Assembly: GCA_016294165.1 (NCBI GenBank)
Contig: JAEDCM010000033.1
Coordinates: 1-16,098 of the forward strand
Reading direction: 5' to 3'
Origin: Anaeroplasmataceae bacterium
Lineage (GTDB): Bacteria > Bacillota_I > Bacilli_A > Acholeplasmatales > JAEDCM01
DNA: 16,098 nt
Below are positions 6,728 through 13,800 of the stretch, one piece after another. The notes below the pieces were generated by a model. It was not told where the DNA came from, ran no database searches, and saw only the letters and a program-made list of their open reading frames with translations. Position 1 is the first letter of the stretch. The number at the start of each line of letters is the position of its first letter. The position numbers and the translations under genes were made by a program.

Positions 6728-9592
6728 ATGGAAGAATTAAGATGTAAGATATGTGGAGCTCCACTTGAAACGGACGGGACAAAAAGTATCATTAAATGTA
6801 AGTTTTGTGGTAACTCAAATATAGTAACTACAACAGAAGAAACTAATGAAATTAATGATGCCATGTTTTTATTAAGACAAGGTAATTTCGATGATGCGGA
6901 TGAAAAGTTCCAAGACATTATTTCAAGATATCCAAAGTCAAGTGAAGCATATTATGGTCGTGTTTTATGTAAATATGGGATTGTTTATGTTGATGATGCT
7001 TTGGAAAATAAAAAAGTTCCAACAATTTATAATTTAAATATTAAGAGCTTTATTGATGATCCTCTTTTTAAAAAAGCATTGGATTATGCGAATGAGGAAA
7101 CTAAAAAGGATTATTTGGCTTCAGCGGAAAAGATTGAAGCTATTCGTAAGGAATGGGTTGAAAAGGCCAATAAAGAAAAACCATATGATGTATTTATTTG
7201 TTTTAAGGATTCAGACCGTGAGGCTGGTATCCAAAGAACAGAGGATTCAATTGCGGCAACTGATATCTATCACTATTTAAAGGATCAAGGATTAAATGTC
7301 TTTTTTAGTAGAGAAACTTTAAGAGGAAAAGTATCAGAAAAATTTGAACCATATATTTTTAATGCCTTAAATACCGCACCAGTTATGTTGGTTTATACAC
7401 AGAAGAAAGAATATGTTGAATCGACATGGGTAAAAAATGAATGGATGCGCTTTGTTAAGAAAATTAAAAATAAAGAAAAAACATTCAAAGGTTTAATTGT
7501 AGCATATGAAAATATGGATCCATATGATCTACCAAAAGCTTTAGTCGATGGTAGACAAGCTATGGACGCTTCAAGTAAAACCTTCTTACCGGACTTAATT
7601 AAGCATATTAATGAGGTCATAAAGGAAGTAAGAACACCTTTATCACAGGTTGAAACAATTGAAATTAAGAAGGAAAAAATTGTTAAAACAAAAGAGATAA
7701 AACAAAAATCAGTTGTGCTTGAGGAACTAGGAAAAGGTGTAATCACTAATGTAAGTGCTGATGAAAACTTAAAGAAAAAATCAGCTGAAAGATATTTAAA
7801 AAATCAAATGTATTCTGATGCAAGAGATATTTATGATGAGTTAATTAATGAACATCCTAATAACGGAGAATACGTTATGGGTAGAATCTTAGCGTTAAAT
7901 AACGTTCAATCAATTAGTGATTTATCAAAGGAAAATGGTGTAGCAAAATATCTTCCAGAAATTGAAAAAGCCATTACAACTGTATCAAAGGATACAGCCT
8001 TAGATTATTTAAATTTATGTGATTCATTATGCCGTGAAGCGATGAAGGATGGAACACTAAATGAAGCATATAATTTTTATAAATTTGTAATTAAATATAA
8101 TTATCCTGGAAATAAACGATTAGTCAAGGATGTTATTGAATTTGCAGTTTATGATAAAACAAAATTCAAAAAAACAAAGATTGATACTACAGTTGGAATT
8201 ATCAAGTTAAAACTAAATCTATTTAAAGAAGCAATTGTTGCATATAATCCAAACAATGTTGATATGCATCTAAGATATCGTCTAGATATGATTAGTGGAT
8301 TATTAGAGGTAGGATTATTAGAAGATGCAAAGGAAATTGTTCAAGAAATTGATGAAATCGATAAAGGAAATGTTGATAATTTCTTTAACAAATTATTAAT
8401 TAATGCAAAATGTAAAACAATTCATGATTTCCCTAAAGAAAGTTATCTAGAATTCACTGATGATATTAAAAATGGTTTAGAGGAAGTTATTTCTTACACT
8501 GAGGATGAAGCAGATCATATTCGTTTAATTAATGAAATGATTGGTTTAGTTACAGAAAATATCACTATTAAAAATGTTAAAAATCGAACTGAATATTTCG
8601 ACCAATTAATTAAGTATTATCCAAAATCAGCGTCGGGATTAGTTCATATGAATATTAATCAAATGGCTGAAAAGATAATTACAGTTGGTGATTTTGAGGT
8701 TGCAAGTAAATATTTTGCATTATTAACCGCTTATGATGAAAAGGATTATAATGCTTACTGGGGTATTTTAAAATGTAAATTACAGGCTAAAACGGATGAT
8801 GATTTAGTATATTCACTACAACCCATTGATAAGGTTCCGGAATATACAACAGCTACAAAATATGCCGCTGAGACTAATGAAGAATTCTTTGACAAATGCT
8901 TTAGAATAGTAAAAAAACAAAGAGATGAAATTAGTAGATTCAATGTTGAAAAGACTCGATTAGAAAATGAGATTGATAAATTTAATAAGGATATTCAATA
9001 TCAAGAAATTGATTATGCAAAAAAATCAAAAATTTCTTCAAAGAAGAAAAAACTTTCACTAACTAGTGTTTTGATAGTTTTATTAGTTTTATTATTTGTA
9101 CCTGTCGGAATGTATTTCTGGACTAAATATCATATTTATTCAGCGACAATAGCAATATTTTTAGTTCCATATGTTGCATTGATGATTATGGCGGTGTTTA
9201 CTATAGTTGGAGTAGCTTTTGTTTATTTTGGTTATATGTTTTTATTCTTTATCGCTGGTAAAATGGCAGAACTGCCTTTCTTGAAGTCAATCTTCAGTAA
9301 AGAGTTTTATACAAAGAAAATTGATTTAAGAATTTTTAATGATATGATTGGAGATCACACATATGCTGAAATGTCTTGTTTATTGATTATAATTTGCTTT
9401 TGTGTAATTACAATACCTTTATTATTCTTTACAATAATTAAATTAAAAGAAAATAGGAAATTTGAGATTAATTATGCAGATGATGTTAAACATAAATCAA
9501 TGGATACACTTAAAATGTTAAGAGACAATAAAGATAAATTGGTTAAAGAATTAGTGAGACTTAAAGAAAAACACAATTATGTGGAAGAATAA
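6728..9592 (+). CDS. Zinc-ribbon/TPR/TIR-domain membrane protein
   Basis: A 954-residue multidomain protein heading the module. Domains in order: zinc ribbon (C6, C9, C24, C27); TPR-like repeat (about 40-88); TIR domain (about 150-298) starting KPYDVFICFKDSDRE, with FFSRETLRG as the BB-loop region and STWVKNE, where E238 sits at the NADase catalytic position (compare WVxxE in SARM1); a long helical TPR-rich arm (about 350-730); a charged coiled coil (about 735-775); four membrane helices (near 776-800, 805-823, 824-845, 883-905); and a basic/acidic coiled tail. TIR domains of this type cleave NAD+ or make signalling nucleotides; here the TIR would face the cytoplasm. There is no signal peptide. 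SPFH follows 15 bp later with AGGAGG between them. The role as membrane-anchored sensor or effector is inference; the TIR call is firm. Confidence 0.9.
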   Translation: MEELRCKICGAPLETDGTKSIIKCKFCGNSNIVTTTEETNEINDAMFLLRQGNFDDADEKFQDIISRYPKSSEAYYGRVLCKYGIVYVDDALENKKVPTIYNLNIKSFIDDPLFKKALDYANEETKKDYLASAEKIEAIRKEWVEKANKEKPYDVFICFKDSDREAGIQRTEDSIAATDIYHYLKDQGLNVFFSRETLRGKVSEKFEPYIFNALNTAPVMLVYTQKKEYVESTWVKNEWMRFVKKIKNKEKTFKGLIVAYENMDPYDLPKALVDGRQAMDASSKTFLPDLIKHINEVIKEVRTPLSQVETIEIKKEKIVKTKEIKQKSVVLEELGKGVITNVSADENLKKKSAERYLKNQMYSDARDIYDELINEHPNNGEYVMGRILALNNVQSISDLSKENGVAKYLPEIEKAITTVSKDTALDYLNLCDSLCREAMKDGTLNEAYNFYKFVIKYNYPGNKRLVKDVIEFAVYDKTKFKKTKIDTTVGIIKLKLNLFKEAIVAYNPNNVDMHLRYRLDMISGLLEVGLLEDAKEIVQEIDEIDKGNVDNFFNKLLINAKCKTIHDFPKESYLEFTDDIKNGLEEVISYTEDEADHIRLINEMIGLVTENITIKNVKNRTEYFDQLIKYYPKSASGLVHMNINQMAEKIITVGDFEVASKYFALLTAYDEKDYNAYWGILKCKLQAKTDDDLVYSLQPIDKVPEYTTATKYAAETNEEFFDKCFRIVKKQRDEISRFNVEKTRLENEIDKFNKDIQYQEIDYAKKSKISSKKKKLSLTSVLIVLLVLLFVPVGMYFWTKYHIYSATIAIFLVPYVALMIMAVFTIVGVAFVYFGYMFLFFIAGKMAELPFLKSIFSKEFYTKKIDLRIFNDMIGDHTYAEMSCLLIIICFCVITIPLLFFTIIKLKENRKFEINYADDVKHKSMDTLKMLRDNKDKLVKELVRLKEKHNYVEE

Positions 9593-9607
9593 ATAGGAGG
9601 AAAAAGA

Positions 9608-10711
9608 ATGGGATTATTTGGAAATAAGAAAGTAAAACAAGACATTAAATCTGGAGACAATAATGTTTTTGATGATTTATCTAAGAAAGAATTAAAAAAT
9701 ATTGATGTAATTAAATTTGAAGGGGATAATAAAGATTTATTCTGGCGCATTTGTGTTGATGTTGTTAATCCAAATTGTGAAATTGTTGTTCCAGAAACAC
9801 ATTATTGTAACCTAAGAAAAGATGGTGTTACAATTGAAACATTAAGCGGATGTCGTAAACCTATTTTTGAACCAGGTGATAAGAAAAAAACAGCTACTGT
9901 TGATGCATTGTTCATGTCAAAAACCGCTAGACTACGCGTTTTATGGGGAACTCAAAAACAATTTGATTTAAGGGATCCTTTAACTGATATTCCAATTAAG
10001 GTTGGAGCATATGGAGAATTTGAAACACAAATTTCAAATCCACGTGAATTTGCTAATGTGGTGGTTGGTGCTGATCGTAATTTTAATATTGACAATTTAA
10101 AAGAAAGATTATTAATGCGTATGCTAAGTGAAGTTGAACCAGCTATTTCTAAAGCAATGCGTAATGAACACTTATCTTATGATCGTTTAAGCGAATACAA
10201 AAAAGAAATTAGTCAAGCTGTTTTAAAAGAAGTTCGCGAAATGTTTTTAAATGATTATGGTCTACAAGTATTCTCATTTACAATTGCTGGCGTAAATATT
10301 GCACCTGAATACATTCAAGCAATTGAAGATGAATTAAGACGTGTTAAGGATAAGAAAGAATTAGAAATTGAAAGAGAAATTGAAAAACGTGAAGCTAAGG
10401 AGCTTGCAGATTATCTTGAAAGATTAGATGATAAAGAATTTGATCGTAGCTTAATTCTTAAAAAGCTTGAAATGGAAGATAGAGAAAAATACTATGAAGT
10501 TATTAAAACTATCGAATCAAATAAAGCAACAAGCAAACCTAAATCAGCTAATTTCTGTCCACATTGTGGAGAAGCATATTCAGTTGGTGCTAAATTCTGT
10601 ACAAACTGTGGACAACAAGTTGGTAACGTTAAAAAGATATGTCCTGAATGCGGTGCAGAGGTTTCAAGTGAACAAAAATTCTGCATGAGCTGTGGATGTA
10701 AATTGAAATAG
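9608..10711 (+). CDS. SPFH-domain protein with C-terminal double zinc ribbon (YdjI-like)
   Basis: A 367-residue prohibitin/flotillin-superfamily protein of the group often labelled virion core protein-like and typified by B. subtilis YdjI. The N-terminus MGLFGNKKVKQ is short, hydrophobic and basic, with no membrane helix. The SPFH core covers about 35-245, including DPLTDIPIKVGAYGEFETQI, NPREFANVVVG and YGLQVFSFTIAGVNIAPEY. A charged helix (about 238-305) follows. Two zinc ribbons end the protein: C317/C320 with C331/C334, and C345/C348 with C359/C362. SPFH proteins form oligomeric scaffolds on membranes, and in B. subtilis YdjI helps place PspA (an ESCRT-III relative) at the membrane. That parallel is notable because ESCRT-III-like genes follow. 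The start has a perfect AGGAGG at 7 bp. Confidence 0.9.
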   Translation: MGLFGNKKVKQDIKSGDNNVFDDLSKKELKNIDVIKFEGDNKDLFWRICVDVVNPNCEIVVPETHYCNLRKDGVTIETLSGCRKPIFEPGDKKKTATVDALFMSKTARLRVLWGTQKQFDLRDPLTDIPIKVGAYGEFETQISNPREFANVVVGADRNFNIDNLKERLLMRMLSEVEPAISKAMRNEHLSYDRLSEYKKEISQAVLKEVREMFLNDYGLQVFSFTIAGVNIAPEYIQAIEDELRRVKDKKELEIEREIEKREAKELADYLERLDDKEFDRSLILKKLEMEDREKYYEVIKTIESNKATSKPKSANFCPHCGEAYSVGAKFCTNCGQQVGNVKKICPECGAEVSSEQKFCMSCGCKLK

Positions 10712-10722
10712 GAGGAATAGTT

Positions 10723-11061
10723 ATGCTTTTTAGTAAAAAATCTAAAAGATCTGATGACACTTTAAAAGATAATAAAAAAACAATTGATTATAATGCAGCT
10801 TTAATTGATGTATTAATTGTTATGGTTGATGATGAATCAATCAAAGCTAAATTTGAAGAAATTAAGCATAATATGCTTTATTTAGAAACATCTTACAATG
10901 ATAAAGTTATTCAAGCAGATAAAAAAATTGGTGATATGATTGGGGATATTAAGGTTGCTATAAATAAAGCGCAAAAAACAAATGATTATGCAGAAACAAA
11001 TTCATTAATTAATAAATTAGAACAATTAATTGCAGAAAGAAATGCATATCTAAAAAAATAA
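10723..11061 (+). CDS. Small helical protein of unknown function, module component
   Basis: I do not recognise a family. The 112-residue, all-helical, highly charged protein begins MLFSKKSKRS, a short hydrophobic-basic start resembling the MGLF starts of the SPFH and ESCRT-III-like neighbours. Two or three helices follow (about 22-64, 66-87 and 89-112), consistent with a helical hairpin. There are no cysteines, membrane helix or signal peptide. AGGAGG overlaps the stop codon of the SPFH gene (10710-10715), so the two are probably translationally coupled. A hairpin terminator follows directly. It could be a minimal ESCRT-III-like hairpin or an adaptor for the SPFH protein, but neither is shown. 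Confidence 0.75.
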   Translation: MLFSKKSKRSDDTLKDNKKTIDYNAALIDVLIVMVDDESIKAKFEEIKHNMLYLETSYNDKVIQADKKIGDMIGDIKVAINKAQKTNDYAETNSLINKLEQLIAERNAYLKK

Positions 11062-11067
11062 TATAAT
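11062..11067 (+). promoter_or_regulatory. Possible internal -10 element
   Basis: A consensus TATAAT overlaps the stop of the 112-residue gene, but no -35 stands at 16-18 bp and there is no TG extension. If used, transcription would begin near 11074, inside the left arm of the following hairpin, so such a transcript would not form the terminator. Confidence 0.2.
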
Positions 11068-11116
11068 GAGCATAATCAATTAGATTTTTATCTAATTTTG
11101 AATTATGCTCTTTTTT
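11068..11116 (+). terminator. Intrinsic terminator inside the module
   Basis: GAGCATAAT (11068-11076) pairs with ATTATGCTC (11102-11110). The stem continues through TCAA/TTGA and TTAGA/TCTAA with a 2-nt bulge to a short A/T loop. TTTTTT (11111-11116) follows. It lies between genes 3 and 4 of the module with only 19 bp before the next start codon and no good new promoter, so it probably attenuates rather than ends transcription. Confidence 0.85.
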
Positions 11117-11135
11117 AAATGATTGAGGTGAGAAT

Positions 11136-11726
11136 ATGGGGTTATTTAGAAGAAATAAATTTGAAAAATTACAAAGAGAAGATGTTATCAATGCCATCAT
11201 TGAATTAGAAAATCGTGAAACTGATTTGGAAAATAGTATATTTTCTAAAAACAAACAAATTGAAGAAATGATGGAAAAAGGTCGTGCTGAAAAAAATCGC
11301 GATGTCCAACTATTCTTAGCTAAAAAAATTAACTTTTTAAAAGAAGAAAAAGAAGCAGATACTAAACGTGCAATGTATTTATTGTATAACATTCGTTTGA
11401 TGAAAAAACTAAAGGAAGCGATTGATGATAACTCATTTGTAAATAATGTTGGGAATGTCAATATTAATGTTTTATTAAAGGATCAAAAAGGACTAGCTGT
11501 TTTCTTAAATAAGGCTTTAAGCAATAAGATTAAAGCTGAGGATGTTTTAACATCAGCTGATGAGATCTTTAATGAGGTAAGTAACTCATATGAAGAAAAC
11601 CAAGATATCTATGGTGTTAAAAATCAAGATGATGAATTATTATCAATGTTTGAGATTGGCGGAGAATTTGATGATGCAATTGATAATAAGACTTTAGAAA
11701 AAGAAAAAATTGATAATATTGAATAG
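11136..11726 (+). CDS. ESCRT-III (Snf7 superfamily)-like protein A
   Basis: A 196-residue coiled protein with the ESCRT-III layout. A hydrophobic-basic N-terminus (MGLFRRNKFEKL) precedes a long helical hairpin: alpha-1 about 14-50 (INAIIELENRETDLENSI...) and alpha-2 about 52-100 (DVQLFLAKKINFLKEEKEAD...). The connecting EKGRAEKNRD resembles the basic hairpin turn of Snf7/CHMP4. A helical middle (about 112-152) and an acidic tail (155-196) containing DDELLSMFEI follow. ESCRT-III subunits polymerise on membranes to deform or sever them and are disassembled by Vps4. It is 9 bp upstream of a second such gene, which in turn is 8 bp upstream of a MIT-AAA gene. GAGGTG lies 5 bp before the start. PspA/Vipp1, the usual bacterial relatives, are longer and are not known to have a MIT-domain ATPase partner. 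The call rests on pattern and context. Confidence 0.7.
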   Translation: MGLFRRNKFEKLQREDVINAIIELENRETDLENSIFSKNKQIEEMMEKGRAEKNRDVQLFLAKKINFLKEEKEADTKRAMYLLYNIRLMKKLKEAIDDNSFVNNVGNVNINVLLKDQKGLAVFLNKALSNKIKAEDVLTSADEIFNEVSNSYEENQDIYGVKNQDDELLSMFEIGGEFDDAIDNKTLEKEKIDNIE

Positions 11727-11735
11727 GAGATAATT

Positions 11736-12323
11736 ATGGGTTTATTTAAATCAAAACAAGATAAAGAAATTGAAAAGAAAATGCTTATTAAAAAAACAAT
11801 GAATTCAATGCAAAAGCATATTTCTAAGCTTGAAGAACAAAAGAAGGTTTACATTGAAGCCGCAAAAAGCGCTAAACAAAAAGGTTTAACAGCACAAGTT
11901 AACTTAGCAATTAGTGGTCTTAAGATGACAATGGCCCAACAAAAAAAGGCCCAAGAAATGATGCTTAATTTCGAAATAACTTCACAAATGAAGGATATGA
12001 CAATGATGACATCAGAATTTCTAAAGGGTATGAGTACTTTAAGCAAGGAAATGACAAAATTAACAGATAATAAAGACTTTGCAAAAGTTCAAAAGCAATT
12101 TGAGGTTGCTATGTCTAGCGTTGATAAACGTAGCATGGAAATGGAAGTTTTTTTAGATATGAGTAGTAGTGAATTTGCAAGTCAATCAGTTGATCCATCA
12201 GGAATCAAGGATGAAGAAATCATGGCCTTAATTGATGATGTAGCTAGCGATGATGAATTAGCTACAGAAACCAATATTGATGATGAACTAAAGAGCTTAA
12301 GAGAAAAGATGTCTAGCAAGTAG
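11736..12323 (+). CDS. ESCRT-III-like protein B (Vps2/CHMP2-like) with MIM1-like tail
   Basis: A 195-residue protein laid out like Vps2/CHMP2. It starts MGLFKSKQDKEIEKK. Helix 1 (about 11-47) ends in AAKSAKQKG, which parallels the hairpin-turn region of CHMP2 (IKKxAKxGQ). Helix 2 (about 52-100) and a Met-rich stretch (MKDMTMMTSEFLKGMSTLSK, 85-104) parallel the CHMP2 segment with MAQAMKGVTKAMGTMN. FAKVQKQFEVAMSSVDKRSMEME (split over 115-137) parallels IQKIMMEFERQAEIMDMK. The N-terminal half is basic and the C-terminal 50 residues acidic. The end, IDDELKSLREKMSSK, resembles a MIM1 motif, which binds MIT domains, and the next gene encodes a MIT-like domain. The ribosome binding site AGGAGA overlaps the previous stop, indicating coupling. 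Confidence 0.78.
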   Translation: MGLFKSKQDKEIEKKMLIKKTMNSMQKHISKLEEQKKVYIEAAKSAKQKGLTAQVNLAISGLKMTMAQQKKAQEMMLNFEITSQMKDMTMMTSEFLKGMSTLSKEMTKLTDNKDFAKVQKQFEVAMSSVDKRSMEMEVFLDMSSSEFASQSVDPSGIKDEEIMALIDDVASDDELATETNIDDELKSLREKMSSK

Positions 12324-12331
12324 GTGAGTAC

Positions 12332-13789
12332 ATGGGCGCAAATGTTGATTTATATATGGAAAAATTTGAAATATATTTAAATAAAGGTAAAGAGGCGTTC
12401 CATAATGGTAATATCGAAGCAGCCAAAAAGAATTATTATGCGGCAGCGGAAAATTTATTAAAGGCTGCTAAGGAATCAAGCCCAAAGCTAAGAGAGACAC
12501 GCGTTGCGCGTGCTAAAAACATTATTGAAATTGCTGATAATTTAACTGTTGAGCCAAAGAAGAAAGCAGGAAATAAAGATAGTGATGAAAATGCTGATAA
12601 AAAAATATTTGAAGCTGCTAGTATTCCTGACATTCACTTTAGTGATATTGCTGGCTTAGAGGATGTAAAAAAGGCAATTACCTTAAGAATGATTAATCCC
12701 ATCAAATATCCTGACAAATATGAACTATACAATAAAAAAACTGGTGGAGGAGTTTTATTATATGGCCCTCCAGGAACTGGTAAAACAATGATTGCTAAAG
12801 CTATTGCTTGTGAGGTTGGTGCGACTTTTTATGCTATTAAGGGTTCAGATATTGTTAGTAAGTGGGTTGGCGAAAGTGAACAAAATATCAGTGCATTATT
12901 TGAAACTGCCCGCAAGGATCCATTAGCAATTATTTTCATTGATGAGATGGATAGCTTAATTGGAACTCGCGGTGTCGATACACATAATGATAAACGCGTT
13001 AATGAATTTCTTCAACAGATTGATGGATTTGTTGGAAGAAATCCGAATTTATTACTTTTAGGTGCCACTAACCGTCCATGGGATATTGATGGAGCAGCCA
13101 TGCGTTCTGGTAGATTTAGTCAAAAGATTTATGTTGGGCTTCCTGATGATAAGGCTCGTGAATTTTTATTAAAGAAGAGCATTAAAAATATCCCATTAGC
13201 CGATGATGTTAATATTAATGAGCTAGTTAAACTAACAAAGGGATATTCAGGTGCGGATATTGATGAATTATGTGATCGCGCTAAGGATAATCCATTGTTA
13301 CGTTCAATTGAAAGTAACACTATTGTTTTAGTTACTAAAAATGATTTTTTAAAAGCTCTAAAGGAAGTTAAGCCGACTGTTGATGAAAAAGAAATCGCCA
13401 AGTTTATTAAATATGCGGGTGAGGACATAATTAAAGAAAATGGTGATAAAGAGCCGATTACTGCCAGTGATAATTCTAAAGAAATAATTAAAGAAGATAT
13501 CATAATTGATGATTTAGAAGAAATTTTGGTTAAAGAAACCAATATTACTTTAGTCCCTAATAAAGAGGAAAGAATTGAATTTGCTCTAAAGAAAAGCTAT
13601 GAATCAATCTATATTTGCATTAATAAGCATAATTATGTTTGTCATAAGGATTTTACATCGTGGATAAGTGATCCTTTAAAGGAATTAAATGATGGAACAT
13701 ATAAAGTTGAAGTGTTTGCGGATAAGAAGATTGGTGAATTTGATATTAACATATCTAGTGGGATTGAAGAAATAGATATGGGAATTTAG
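12332..13789 (+). CDS. Vps4-like AAA ATPase with N-terminal MIT-like domain
   Basis: A 485-residue ATPase of the meiotic clade (Vps4/katanin/spastin). Residues about 5-73 form a three-helix MIT-like domain; GNIEAAKKNYYAAAENLLKA then RETRVARAKNIIEIADNL follow the Vps4 MIT pattern closely. A linker (74-97) leads to the AAA core: FSDIAGLEDVKKAI (103-116), Walker A GPPGTGKT (145-152), pore loop SKWVGESE with W178, Walker B FIDEMD (D204, E205), sensor GATNRPW, and arginine fingers around R258 and R261. YSGADIDELC lies in the small domain. About 110 extra C-terminal residues (376-485) look beta-rich and are unlike Vps4. Expected role: disassembling the two upstream ESCRT-III-like polymers. AGGTGAG overlaps the preceding stop, so the genes are coupled. 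The AAA clade call is firm; the MIT call is strong. Confidence 0.88.
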   Translation: MGANVDLYMEKFEIYLNKGKEAFHNGNIEAAKKNYYAAAENLLKAAKESSPKLRETRVARAKNIIEIADNLTVEPKKKAGNKDSDENADKKIFEAASIPDIHFSDIAGLEDVKKAITLRMINPIKYPDKYELYNKKTGGGVLLYGPPGTGKTMIAKAIACEVGATFYAIKGSDIVSKWVGESEQNISALFETARKDPLAIIFIDEMDSLIGTRGVDTHNDKRVNEFLQQIDGFVGRNPNLLLLGATNRPWDIDGAAMRSGRFSQKIYVGLPDDKAREFLLKKSIKNIPLADDVNINELVKLTKGYSGADIDELCDRAKDNPLLRSIESNTIVLVTKNDFLKALKEVKPTVDEKEIAKFIKYAGEDIIKENGDKEPITASDNSKEIIKEDIIIDDLEEILVKETNITLVPNKEERIEFALKKSYESIYICINKHNYVCHKDFTSWISDPLKELNDGTYKVEVFADKKIGEFDINISSGIEEIDMGI

Positions 13790-13793
13790 GAGG
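13788..13793 (+). promoter_or_regulatory. Ribosome binding site fixing the protease start
   Basis: AGGAGG overlaps the ATPase stop codon. It is only 1 bp from the ATG at 13795 but 7 bp from the in-frame ATG at 13801, so the latter is the start. Confidence 0.85.
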
Positions 13794-13800
13794 AATGATT

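Noticed and set aside
7393..7746. 117-codon minus-strand open frame inside the TIR gene
   Set aside because: Antisense to the well-supported TIR domain; Ser/Phe/Leu-rich with no ribosome binding site noted.
11009..11461. 150-codon open frame on the minus strand across the internal terminator
   Set aside because: It is antisense to the C-terminus of the 112-residue gene and to ESCRT-III-like A, has low-complexity Ser/Phe/Leu composition typical of an antisense shadow, and has no recognisable domain.
11136..12323. Calling the two helical genes PspA/Vipp1
   Set aside because: They are shorter than PspA, occur as an unlike pair, have acidic tails with a MIM1-like end, and are coupled to a MIT-type AAA ATPase; ESCRT-III fits better, though both belong to one superfamily.
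13129..13542. 137-codon minus-strand open frame inside the Vps4-like gene
   Set aside because: Overlaps the AAA small domain coding sequence; composition is that of an antisense shadow.
13795..13800. ATG at 13795 as the protease start
   Set aside because: Only 1 bp after AGGAGG; the ATG at 13801 has 7-bp spacing and begins directly at the zinc ribbon.
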